Below, in pieces: positions 45,442 through 51,162 of a stretch of DNA of 64,000 nucleotides; position 1 is the first letter of the stretch; each line of letters opens with the position of its first letter. This stretch comes from Halomonas sp. MCCC 1A13316 (GTDB taxonomy: Bacteria; Pseudomonadota; Gammaproteobacteria; Pseudomonadales; Halomonadaceae): positions 1,364,001-1,428,000 of the forward strand of contig NZ_CP053382.1 in NCBI RefSeq assembly GCF_014931605.1. The letters run 5' to 3'. Both the position numbers and the translations under genes were made by a program. The notes beneath the pieces were generated by a model. It was not told where the DNA came from. It ran no database searches and saw only the letters and a program-made list of their open reading frames with translations.

Positions 45442-45699
45442 ATGCGAGTGAACTATTTGGGTCCGCTGTGCGCGGGCATGCATCCAGCCATGGAGGGGCT
45501 CAACCTCAAGCATTTCAGGGCAAGTTGCTACCTGGTGGAAGTGAGCGATGAGGCCGGCGTGAATGGGCCGATCATGGAGGGGGATCAGCTCGTCGTGGAC
45601 GAAGCGCGGCCGGTAAGACATGCGGACCTGGTAGTAGCGGAGCTGACGGCGAGCAGCGGCTTTTCCGTACCCGCCGGATCGGCGGTGCCTAACGGCTGA
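45442..45699 (+). CDS. S24/UmuD-like fragment lacking catalytic residues
   Basis: An 85-aa ORF divergent from umuDC. Its centre (ASCYLVEVSDEAGVNGPIMEGDQLVVDEARPVRHADLVVAEL) aligns by eye with the S24 core of UmuD, including GDxLVVD. The position of the nucleophile Ser is not Ser, and the segment with the catalytic Lys is missing; the tail (SSGFSVPAGSAVPNG) looks non-conserved. It could be a decayed UmuD/LexA paralogue or a regulatory dimerisation partner. ATG at 45442 or GTG at 45424. Confidence 0.5.
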   Translation: MRVNYLGPLCAGMHPAMEGLNLKHFRASCYLVEVSDEAGVNGPIMEGDQLVVDEARPVRHADLVVAELTASSGFSVPAGSAVPNG

Positions 45700-45812
45700 T
45701 GCCGACGGCGGGGCCACGGCATTCGCTGATTGCTCGAGTATCGGATCTGCGTGGGGTGGTAGGTCAGCCAGGCGCGGCGGTATGCGGTGTAACCTCGCGA
45801 GCAGTAAATAAT

Positions 45813-45836
45813 GAACCCGGCCTGTTGGCCGGGTTC
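45813..45836. repeat. Perfect 10-bp inverted repeat (hairpin)
   Basis: GAACCCGGCC-TGTT-GGCCGGGTTC. No T-run on either side, so it may be a bidirectional terminator-like element between the S24-like ORF and the small minus-strand ORF at 45865. Confidence 0.6.
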
Positions 45837-45864
45837 GTGTCCGATCTTGCAGGGAATCGTAGAC

Positions 45865-45999
45865 TCAAAATTCAGCCCACTCGGCTTCTTTGTAGGCCTT
45901 AACGCAGGTGAAGGCGTCGCGATCGGTGACCACGTAGCGGTGCTGGTCGACGTCGCGGCGGGTCAGGGTGATGGTGGGCATGGCCCGGCTGGCGCCCAT
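45865..45999 (-). CDS. Putative small protein, possibly the end of a decayed gene
   Basis: A 44-aa minus-strand frame (start at 45999) whose composition looks coding: MPTITLTRRDVDQHRYVVTDRDAFTCVKAYKEAEW. The frame stays open upstream to about 46101 with plausible sequence (SLSHLEPIADLHRLRGLPDYSFK) but no start codon. So it may be the 3' remnant of a longer gene. Not recognised. Confidence 0.35.
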   Translation of the reverse strand: MGASRAMPTITLTRRDVDQHRYVVTDRDAFTCVKAYKEAEWAEF

Positions 46000-46166
46000 T
46001 GCCGAGGATATCTTGAACGAGTAGTCGGGAAGGCCTCTGAGGCGATGTAAGTCAGCTATCGGCTCGAGGTGCGAGAGCGAAAAAAGCCAGATAAGGTTTT
46101 AGCGCCCCGCACCTTATGGACTCGTTGCCCTAGGCCGAATTAAACGACGCTGACAGTCTCGAGCAG

Positions 46167-46340
46167 CTAGTGTTTAAGTATTACGTAGAAAGCGTGAATG
46201 ATGCCAGGGATGAAACCCAGGAACGTCAGCAGTATGTTCAGCCAGAAGTGGCCCTTCAGGCCGACCTCCAGGAACACGCCAACTGGCGGTAACAAGAGGG
46301 CGAAGATCATCTTGATGGGGTCTGTTGCGGTAAATGCCAT
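46167..46340 (-). CDS. Pmp3/YqaE-family small membrane protein
   Basis: A 57-aa protein with the classic Pmp3 layout: LLPPVGVFLEVGLKGHFWLNILLTFLGFIPGIIHAFYVI. Two membrane segments are separated by the short GLKGHFW loop. Family members (YqaE in E. coli, Pmp3 in yeast) affect membrane potential and salt or osmotic tolerance, which fits a halophile. AAAGGAG precedes the ATG at 46340. Too short for ordinary ORF cut-offs but unmistakable by pattern. Confidence 0.88.
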   Translation of the reverse strand: MAFTATDPIKMIFALLLPPVGVFLEVGLKGHFWLNILLTFLGFIPGIIHAFYVILKH

Positions 46341-46652
46341 ATCCAACTCCTTTTTGATGCGGCTCCTGATCCTGCCTCAAGCCTAGCGTATTTTCAGGCG
46401 TCGTCTGCGCGGACTGACTTACTGTTTCGAAATCAAACACGAATTGCCGGTAGGTGTCAGGAGGTAAGCCCCTTCTTCGGTGCGCCAAGAGTCAATCCAG
46501 GCATTAACCGGCTCCGTAGCCAAAGCGGATCGATGCCGGCCTTGGGGTGTAGTCGCCCGATGGTTTCGCTGGCTGGCCGCTGGCCGCCGACTGCTATCGA
46601 GGGCGGTGGCTCGAGATGCGGAGGCAAGGAGGGAGCAATCCCGCCGACGCCC
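46341..46652. other. Non-coding stretch before the sRNA array
   Basis: No protein-like frame is seen in these 312 bases. The left part should carry the promoter of the Pmp3-family gene; the right part leads into the GacA box at 46653. The dense GGCTGGCC/GGCCGCTGGCC segment near 46570 could fold but is not recognised. Confidence 0.45.
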
Positions 46653-46672
46653 TTGTAAGCCATTTCTTACAA
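46653..46672 (+). promoter_or_regulatory. GacA-binding upstream activating sequence
   Basis: TTGTAAG-CCATTT-CTTACAA is a perfect 7-6-7 inverted repeat and an exact match to the GacA/UvrY box TGTAAG-N6-CTTACA found upstream of rsmY/rsmZ/csrB genes. It lies about 75-95 bp before the predicted start of sRNA 1. A second half-site CTTACAA follows at 46689-46695. Confidence 0.85.
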
Positions 46673-46747
46673 GAAGCGAAGCGTATTTCTTACAACATTG
46701 GTTAACTTGGGATAAACCGCTTTTCGCTCGGAGCGACTACCTTGAAG

Positions 46748-46889
46748 TCAACGGGCTAGGGAGAGCCCTACAGGGAAGGCCGAGCGACGGAGTGCTCATA
46801 CCCCAAGGATGCTTGAGCAGGATGCTCAAGATTGGTGGATAGGGAAGCGTTGATTGAAAGCCCGGCCCCAGTGGTCGGGCTTTTTTTGT
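46748..46889 (+). ncRNA. CsrB/RsmZ-like sRNA candidate 1
   Basis: About 140 nt with seven GGA motifs and no coding frame. Three hairpins present GGA in the loop: GGGCT-AGGGAG-AGCCC (46753-46768), GAGC-GACGGAGT-GCTC (46782-46797) and CTTGAGC-AGGAT-GCTCAAG (46812-46830, perfect 7-bp stem). It ends in an intrinsic terminator (stem AGCCCGGCC/GGTCGGGCT, 46859-46880, then seven T). GGA in hairpin loops is the CsrA/RsmA binding signature. The 5' end is an estimate from a weak -10-like TACCTT. Driven by the perfect GacA box upstream. Confidence 0.8.
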
Positions 46890-46995
46890 TCGGCTGGATG
46901 CAGTGTTTCCCCTGGCAACTTCCTACCCGTGCGAGGGACGCCATGCTTTCGCGTTCTCTAACGGGATCGCTAAAAAATCGCGTCTCATCGAGCCT

Positions 46996-47021
46996 GCCCT
47001 GGCCATCGGTCAGGGCTTTTT
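46996..47021 (+). terminator. Intrinsic terminator upstream of the riboswitch
   Basis: GCCCTGGCC-ATC-GGTCAGGGC with one G-U pair, followed by TTTTT. No gene is recognised between sRNA 1 and this terminator, so it may be a second stop for sRNA 1 read-through or the end of an unrecognised short RNA. Confidence 0.75.
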
Positions 47022-47047
47022 ACTGCATGTGGGGTGGGAAGCTCTCC

Positions 47048-47076
47048 CTGCACATCGAGTCGCGCTGGCCTATAAT
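47048..47076 (+). promoter_or_regulatory. Sigma-70 promoter of the guanidinium exporter
   Basis: CTGCAC (-35-like), 17-bp spacer and a perfect TATAAT at 47071-47076. Transcription would begin near 47083, exactly at the riboswitch. Confidence 0.7.
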
Positions 47077-47081
47077 CCCGC

Positions 47082-47135
47082 CTCGGGAGGACGACCTCCC
47101 CCCATTCCGGGCATGTATTTCGGGACGACCCGAGA
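47082..47135 (+). promoter_or_regulatory. Guanidine-II (mini-ykkC) riboswitch
   Basis: Two short hairpins with ACGA tetraloops: GGGAGG-ACGA-CCTCCC (47085-47100) and TCGGG-ACGA-CCCGA (47120-47133), 19 nt apart. Paired stem-loops with ACGR loops define the guanidine-II class. The GAGAGAGG ribosome site begins inside the base of the second hairpin, so ligand-induced stabilisation would alter access to it. The downstream gene is an SMR guanidinium exporter, the most common partner of this riboswitch. Confidence 0.9.
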
Positions 47136-47153
47136 GAGGAAAAGGGGCCTTCT

Positions 47154-47468
47154 ATGTCCTGGGTGCTTCTCGGCCTGGCCGGGCTGCTGGAGGTTGTATG
47201 GGCACTTGCGATGAAGCAATCGCACGGTTTCACGCGCCTGCTGCCGACTACCGTAATGTTGGTGACGATGGTTGGGTCGTTCGGGTTGCTGGCGACTGCG
47301 ATGCGTAGCTTACCGCTGGGGACTGCCTACATGATCTGGACCGGTGTCGGTGCCGTAGGAACCTTTGCCGTCGGCGTGTGCTTCCTGGGGGAGGCCGTGT
47401 CGCCCCTGCGTGTCTTGGCCGCCTTGCTGATCGTTGCCGGCATCGCGACCATGAAGCTGGCGACCTGA
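47154..47468 (+). CDS. gdx: SMR guanidinium exporter (Gdx/SugE)
   Basis: A 104-aa four-helix inner-membrane protein of the small multidrug resistance family, SugE/Gdx branch. It has the membrane Glu at residue 13 (GLAGLLEVVWALAMK) needed for proton coupling, and GTAYMIWTGVGAVGT. Gdx proteins exchange guanidinium for protons as dual-topology dimers. The guanidine-II riboswitch in the leader supports this role over quaternary-ammonium export. It sits inside the sRNA array, between units 1 and 2. Confidence 0.93.
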   Translation: MSWVLLGLAGLLEVVWALAMKQSHGFTRLLPTTVMLVTMVGSFGLLATAMRSLPLGTAYMIWTGVGAVGTFAVGVCFLGEAVSPLRVLAALLIVAGIATMKLAT

Positions 47469-47506
47469 CCGAAGTGTGCTACGCCGTCGCCAACGCTCAC
47501 AAGCCG

Positions 47507-47524
47507 TGTCGGCAATCTCTTACA
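47507..47524 (+). promoter_or_regulatory. GacA-like box upstream of sRNA 2
   Basis: TGTCGG-CAATCT-CTTACA keeps the right half of the GacA box and the 6-bp spacing; the left half has two changes (TGTAAG to TGTCGG). Located about 55 bp before the predicted sRNA 2 start, the usual distance. Confidence 0.6.
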
Positions 47525-47577
47525 AGCGGTCTTATCCCAAGTTAACGTTCTGCTTATGGCGAGCTGTCATAGTGTGC

Positions 47578-47725
47578 CTATCGGGCAGGGAGAGCTCGAG
47601 TCAAGGAAGATCGAGTCATGGAAGATCGAGTCATGGAAGGCTCACGAACCAAGGAAGCTCGGGCAGGACGCCTGAGGAAGTGGAAAGGAAGCGAAGATGC
47701 AGCCCGGCCTCACGGCCGGGCTTTC
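47578..47725 (+). ncRNA. CsrB/RsmZ-like sRNA candidate 2
   Basis: About 148 nt with nine GGA motifs. The first hairpin CGGGC-AGGGAGA-GCTCG starts the RNA. The middle carries direct repeats of GATCGAGTCATGGAA, and later AAGGAAG, CAGGACG (GGC-AGGAC-GCC), GAGGAAG and AAGGAAG follow. The terminator is a perfect 9-bp stem AGCCCGGCC-TCAC-GGCCGGGCT (47701-47722) then TTTC. The -10 region CATAGTGT and first bases ATCGGGCAGGGA resemble those of candidate 3. Confidence 0.78.
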
Positions 47726-47739
47726 GCATTTATGGGCAT

Positions 47740-48205
47740 GCGTGACTAAGGGGCATGCATGGGGGCGGAGTTTCCGGATCTCTAGAGTAAGGTGCGGGCA
47801 GCGCGAGGTCTGGGGGCAAAGAAGATCGGCAGCATACGGCGCGACGAGAGGAGGATCAGGGTGGTCCGTGAGACGGATGGCAAATTTTCTACAAGAGGGT
47901 AAGCGTTTGCCTCTATCGCCGATACCTAGCGGTTGGTAGGGTAAGCGGAGCGCTTCACCAAGCGATCGGTTCGCCCCGGTCGCCAAGGACGAAGAGAGGC
48001 GCACCTGCAAGGCCCCGGCCAGGGATGGTCAGCGCCTTGCCTATTGTTGAGGAATGGCGTCTCTCTCGGAATAAGGTCTAGCGGCATAGTGCCAGAATCG
48101 ATAGCAGTGCAACTATCCTGATGGAGCAGGTCGTCAAAAGAGTATTTGTCTGCGATCACCGACATAATTTCTTATCCCAGGTTAATGATGCCCCTGAGGA
48201 TTAGA
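47740..48205. other. Non-coding stretch between sRNA candidates 2 and 3
   Basis: No protein-like frame is seen in these 466 bases. It includes GAGGAGGATCAGGG and GACGGATGG near 47845-47880, which could be remnants of a further GGA-rich unit, but no terminator hairpin accompanies them. The right end holds a degenerate GacA-like element (CCGACA-TAATTT-CTTATC, 48159-48176) and the motif CCCAGGTTAAT shared with other units. Confidence 0.4.
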
Positions 48206-48220
48206 TGGCACAGTATACGC

Positions 48221-48350
48221 ATCGGGCAGGGAAAGCCCGGCACGGAGGACCGAGTCAGGGACGGCTCACGCACCAGGGATGCTCGAGCAGGAAGCTTGAG
48301 GAAGATGTAAGGAAACGAAGACATAGCCCGGCCTGATCGCCGGGCTTTTT
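48221..48350 (+). ncRNA. CsrB/RsmZ-like sRNA candidate 3
   Basis: About 130 nt with eight GGA motifs. A -10-like TATACG at 48214-48219 precedes the start. Hairpins are CGGGC-AGGGAAA-GCCCG, GAGTC-AGGGAC-GGCTC and CTCGAGC-AGGAA-GCTTGAG (7 bp with one G-U), all with GGA in the loop. The terminator is AGCCCGGC-CTGATC-GCCGGGCT (48325-48346), followed by TTTT. The first 12 nt nearly match candidate 2. Confidence 0.8.
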
Positions 48351-48454
48351 GAGCGCTAACAGGCCAGCTTTTGAGCAATGTCGAGACTGGCGAGGATGAG
48401 AGATTACTCGTTTCGCTCCGTTACATACTGGTACGTTTAATTTCCTGAGAAATC

Positions 48455-48482
48455 TTGATTCGGCAGGCCGGCAAACTATTCT
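48455..48482 (+). promoter_or_regulatory. Sigma-70 promoter of sRNA 4
   Basis: TTGATT, 16-bp spacer, TATTCT (48477-48482). No GacA box is seen upstream of this unit, so it may be regulated differently from units 1, 2 and 5. Confidence 0.5.
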
Positions 48483-48488
48483 GAGGAT

Positions 48489-48672
48489 GTAAGCGAGGCG
48501 GCATGGAAGCCTCTCAAGGCAGGAAGCCTTGATGGCCAGGAGGTCGGCGGGACGGAACAGGGAAGACCACTCGAGACAGGATGTCGTTATGGTCAGGGAG
48601 TTCCAGAAGCAGAGCTTTTTATCAGCGCTTTTTATCAGCCCTCTCACTTTGTGAGGGGGCTGTCTCTTTTTC
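48489..48672 (+). ncRNA. CsrB/RsmZ-like sRNA candidate 4
   Basis: About 180 nt, the longest unit, with eight or nine GGA motifs. Hairpins with GGA loops are GAGGC-GGCATGGAA-GCCTC (48495-48513), CAAGGC-AGGAA-GCCTTG (48515-48531, perfect 6 bp), GGCC-AGGA-GGTC and GAC-AGGAT-GTC. The terminator differs from the other units: AGCCCTCTCAC-TTT-GTGAGGGGGCT (48637-48661), then TGTCTCTTTTT. A duplicated CTTTTTATCAG precedes it. Confidence 0.75.
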
Positions 48673-48744
48673 GCCCAAATTTACACAGTTAGCACCTGTT
48701 TCCTCTGGAAATATTGTCAAACAGCGTCATGCAGGGAGGCCGCT

Positions 48745-48981
48745 ATGGATGACGATCTGACGGATCATCAAATAGAAATTCTATCATTCGCCATGCAGCA
48801 TGGCGGTGTGCTCGCCGCTCCTTTTGGTCACCTTGGAGAAGACAGCAAGGTGGCGGAAATGGAGGAGCATGTGGCTAGGTTGGCAGCGGACGGTCTTGTC
48901 AGTGTTAGGCGCGATGAAGAAGGCGAACTGGAACGTATCGAAGTCACATCAAAGGGTTATGCTGCCCTCGGAGTTCGCTAG
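48745..48981 (+). CDS. Small hypothetical protein within the sRNA array (winged-helix-like)
   Basis: A 78-aa acidic protein: DLTDHQIEILSFAMQHGGVLAA, then a helix VAEMEEHVARLAADGLVSVRR followed by a strand pair ELERIEVTSKGYAAL. This order resembles a winged-helix DNA-binding domain as in MarR-type C-terminal halves. Family not recognised. AGGGAGG lies upstream of the ATG. It is the only protein gene among units 4 and 5, so a regulatory link to the array is possible but unsupported. Confidence 0.6.
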   Translation: MDDDLTDHQIEILSFAMQHGGVLAAPFGHLGEDSKVAEMEEHVARLAADGLVSVRRDEEGELERIEVTSKGYAALGVR

Positions 48982-49013
48982 ACCCGGCTTCTAAGACAGG
49001 GTATTACATCTCT

Positions 49014-49031
49014 AGTCGGCAACGTCTTACA
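49014..49031 (+). promoter_or_regulatory. GacA-like box upstream of sRNA 5
   Basis: AGTCGG-CAACGT-CTTACA has the same altered left half (xGTCGG) as the box before sRNA 2, the same CAA at the start of the spacer, and an intact right half. It lies about 56-70 bp before the predicted start. Confidence 0.6.
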
Positions 49032-49086
49032 CAATGAAGAGCCGATGTCGGCATTTTTCCTGCGGTCGATCTGTCATGCTGTAGAT

Positions 49087-49211
49087 GGTCGGGCCAGGAG
49101 GGCTCCACAGTGAAGAAGGCGCCAGGAAGGTCTGGTATTCAAGGATTCGAGGAAAGGACGCCACCTCAGTGTGGATGGAATCGAACAAGCCCGGCTGAAT
49201 GGCCGGGCTTA
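49087..49211 (+). ncRNA. CsrB/RsmZ-like sRNA candidate 5
   Basis: About 125 nt with seven GGA motifs (CCAGGAGGG, CCAGGAAGG, CAAGGATTC, GAGGAAAGGACG, TGGATGGAA). The promoter region CTGTCATGCTGT resembles that of unit 2 (CTGTCATAGTGT). The terminator stem AAGCCCGGC-TGAATG-GCCGGGCTT (49187-49210) is perfect but lacks a long T-run, so termination may be less efficient. Confidence 0.72.
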
Positions 49212-49355
49212 TCTCGTATATGTCTTGAAGCGGGCGTGGGGCTGAAGGCGTATCGCGGTCGACTTCAGGCTTCGTATTGTCAAAAGCTTTCGCCTCTAGT
49301 GCGGCGATGAAATATGTTCATTAGCCATTGCCGCTTTTCGTCATTAGGCTGGTGA

Positions 49356-49493
49356 GTATCTCGCAAGGAGGCGGGGAAGAAGGAAGGCCGAGCAGAGGAT
49401 GCTCGATGACGCCAGGGATGCATGACAGGATCGTCATGGTGAGCTGGAAAGGAACCAAGAATTGATGCCCGGCCTTGTGCCGGGCTTTCTTTT
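49356..49493 (+). ncRNA. CsrB/RsmZ-like sRNA candidate 6
   Basis: About 138 nt with eight GGA motifs. Hairpins are CGAGCA-GAGGA-TGCTCG (49389-49405) and CATGAC-AGGATC-GTCATG (49421-49438), both perfect 6-bp stems with GGA loops. The terminator GCCCGGC-CTTGT-GCCGGGC (49467-49485) is followed by TTTCTTTT. A group II intron remnant begins immediately after this T-tract. No clear GacA box was found upstream. Confidence 0.77.
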
Positions 49494-49680
49494 GTGCGCC
49501 AGGCATGGCGCGCAGCGCCTGACTGGCGCTGTTCCCGAGAGTGGTGTCTCGGGATGACTTGGGGGTGAAAGTCCCCTGCACGCCCGGCAAGGGGAAGTGC
49601 TAGCCGACGGCAAGGGTGTCTCCCGCGAGGGGGAATCTGGCGCCGGGGGCAACCCCGCGGCCCCTACCCGATTGCCTGAT
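49494..49680 (+). mobile_element. Truncated group II intron (5' ribozyme fragment)
   Basis: Starts GTGCGCC directly after the T-tract of the sRNA 6 terminator and contains domain I-like landmarks in order: GGGGGTGAAAGTCCCC, CACGCCCGGCAAGGGG, AGCCGACGGCAAGGGTGTC, GGGGGAATCTGGCG and GGGGGCAACCCC. GTGCG at the 5' end and insertion behind an intrinsic terminator are hallmarks of bacterial class C group II introns. There is no reverse transcriptase ORF and no domain V/VI, so it is a dead 5' fragment. The right end is approximate. Confidence 0.6.
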
Positions 49681-49811
49681 CCACGGCCGGCAATCCATTT
49701 CCGTTTCACGTGGTTTGCTTTTTTGTGAAAGGGTGAGTGGGTAATTAAATTCGTTTCATTTCTGTTAACGCAGGTTAATTTTTCGGCGTGAGAACAGTGC
49801 CACGATAGAGG

Positions 49812-49909
49812 GGTCAGGGAAGCGAGCCGAAACGAAACGACCAGGACGCCAACGAGTTTGGCAGTGAATGCAGAGATCGAAGCTCGGCCTGGCGGTCGAG
49901 CTTTCTTTA
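49812..49909 (+). ncRNA. Divergent seventh transcription unit of the sRNA array
   Basis: About 100 nt ending in a good terminator, AAGCTCGGCC-TGGC-GGTCGAGCTT (49880-49903, one G-U), then TCTTTATT. It contains only two A-GGA motifs (TCAGGGAAG, CCAGGACG) and a run of AACGAAACGA. The upstream motif GCAGGTTAAT is shared with units 2 and 3 (CCAAGTTAAC, CCAGGTTAAT). It may be a decayed member or an RNA of another type. The 5' end is a guess. Confidence 0.5.
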
Positions 49910-50062
49910 TTGGTCCCCGGCGTTCGGCGGCGGAGGGCTGTCCACCGCGTGGAGGGCCGATGCGGTCGCGGATGGCTCAACGGCAGCATTCAGCGAGGAG
50001 TGGAAAAGAGCGAAAGAGAGAGCCAGACAGGCTCGACCGGGACTCAACGCAGGAGAAGAAGA

Positions 50063-50668
50063 ATGATCGCGCTAACTAGGAAGGCAGGATCAGAATTTCT
50101 TGGCAAGAAAGGTCCTACCATCGCCATCGTCTCGATACTGACATTCATGGCATGGATATTGTTATGGCCGCAGGGTCTGAACATTGACAAGGCCGTCGGG
50201 CAGGAGCCGGAGACGACCCGATACGAAGAGAGCGCCACCTACAGCTCGGATGCCACTGAACTCATGCGTATCAGCCATGAGCTCTTCACACGCTCACTGA
50301 GCATCCTCGACAACAAGAAATACTACTGCCTGATGCGTACGCATCTGGATGGGAGCGAGATGACCGATACCCGCTCCTTTACCCTGTCCCGCTATGAGAG
50401 ACTGTGCGGCATCTTCAGTGACGCGGCCGCGCTGGTCGATACCTATGCCGACCGTCTACGCGATCACGCGCGCTTTCGGCCGGGATTCTATGAGTTTGCC
50501 TTCCATGCGGGGGGGCAGGAGCAGCGCATCGGTCCCTTCCTGAGCGTGGAGGAGTGCTCCCGGATCACCGCTCGGCTCATGCAACTGGGCGAGCAGGTCT
50601 TCCCCTGCCTGCCATACGCGAAGAGCCGCTATCCTCTCGTCTTCGATACTGGCGCAGCGAGCCTCTGA
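50063..50668 (+). CDS. Hypothetical membrane-anchored periplasmic protein
   Basis: A 201-aa protein with one N-terminal membrane anchor (GPTIAIVSILTFMAWILLW, about residues 17-36). The mature part is rich in Leu/Arg/Asp with four Cys residues in two pairs (YYCLM.., RLCGIF; EECSRI, VFPCLPY), which could form disulfides. ATG at 50063 follows AGGAGAAGAAG; the frame is open from 49868 but that part overlaps sRNA 7. Not recognised. Confidence 0.65.
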   Translation: MIALTRKAGSEFLGKKGPTIAIVSILTFMAWILLWPQGLNIDKAVGQEPETTRYEESATYSSDATELMRISHELFTRSLSILDNKKYYCLMRTHLDGSEMTDTRSFTLSRYERLCGIFSDAAALVDTYADRLRDHARFRPGFYEFAFHAGGQEQRIGPFLSVEECSRITARLMQLGEQVFPCLPYAKSRYPLVFDTGAASL

Positions 50669-50758
50669 CGGCGTGTCGCCTCCGGTACTCGGCCTGCTGT
50701 GCTATTACAAAGGAAGCAGGCCGTCTAAAGGGGGGGCTGTCACCAACGGAGGTATCCC

Positions 50759-51091
50759 ATGCAAGATCGTCAAGCCGAGCTGGAAGCGCTGCGCGATGAG
50801 CTGGTTGAGCGCGTAGACCGGTACAAGGTCCACAAGATGCACTTGGAAAATCCCCTCGATCGGGACATGGAAGAGCAGGCCATCGAGCTCGAGAACGAAG
50901 ACGTGATCGATGCCCTCGAGGAAGAGGCTGAAGAGGAGCTGGGGCAGGTCATGCATGCGCTCGAGCGCATCGAGGAAGGCGAGGGCGAGCTGTGTGAGCG
51001 TTGCGGTGAGCCGATCGACCCCCGAAGGCTCGAGGCGATTCCCTACGCTACGCTTTGTCTCGACTGTGCCGGGCAGGAAGGAGAACCTTAA
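50759..51091 (+). CDS. DksA/TraR-family zinc-finger protein
   Basis: A 110-aa protein with an N-terminal coiled coil (RQAELEALRDELVERVDRY) and a C-terminal zinc finger CERC-x17-CLDC. This is the DksA/TraR layout but shorter than DksA (about 150 aa). Such proteins insert the coiled coil into the RNA polymerase secondary channel. The Asp-rich DksA coiled-coil tip (DxxDxA) is not evident, so a ppGpp-like role is uncertain. GGAGG precedes the ATG. Confidence 0.85.
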   Translation: MQDRQAELEALRDELVERVDRYKVHKMHLENPLDRDMEEQAIELENEDVIDALEEEAEEELGQVMHALERIEEGEGELCERCGEPIDPRRLEAIPYATLCLDCAGQEGEP

Positions 51092-51162
51092 TCGCCATGG
51101 GCAGGACTTGCTGATCGTTGGAGTGCTAATCTAAGCAAGCCATTTACGGTCAGGAGTAAGGC

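Noticed and set aside
45811..46050. 79-aa plus-strand ORF
   Set aside because: It begins inside the perfect hairpin and has no ribosome site; the opposite strand looks more protein-like.
49494..49680. Complete, mobile group II intron
   Set aside because: No reverse transcriptase frame and no domain V-like hairpin follow; only the 5' part is present.
46748..49909. CRISPR array or REP elements
   Set aside because: Similar units are 0.3-0.8 kb apart, not regularly spaced, and each has its own start region and terminator. The repeated feature is GGA-loop hairpins, not a fixed repeat.
49868..50062. N-terminal extension of the 201-aa membrane-anchored protein
   Set aside because: It overlaps the terminator of sRNA unit 7, has arginine-rich shadow composition and would bury the membrane anchor; ATG 50063 has a good ribosome site.
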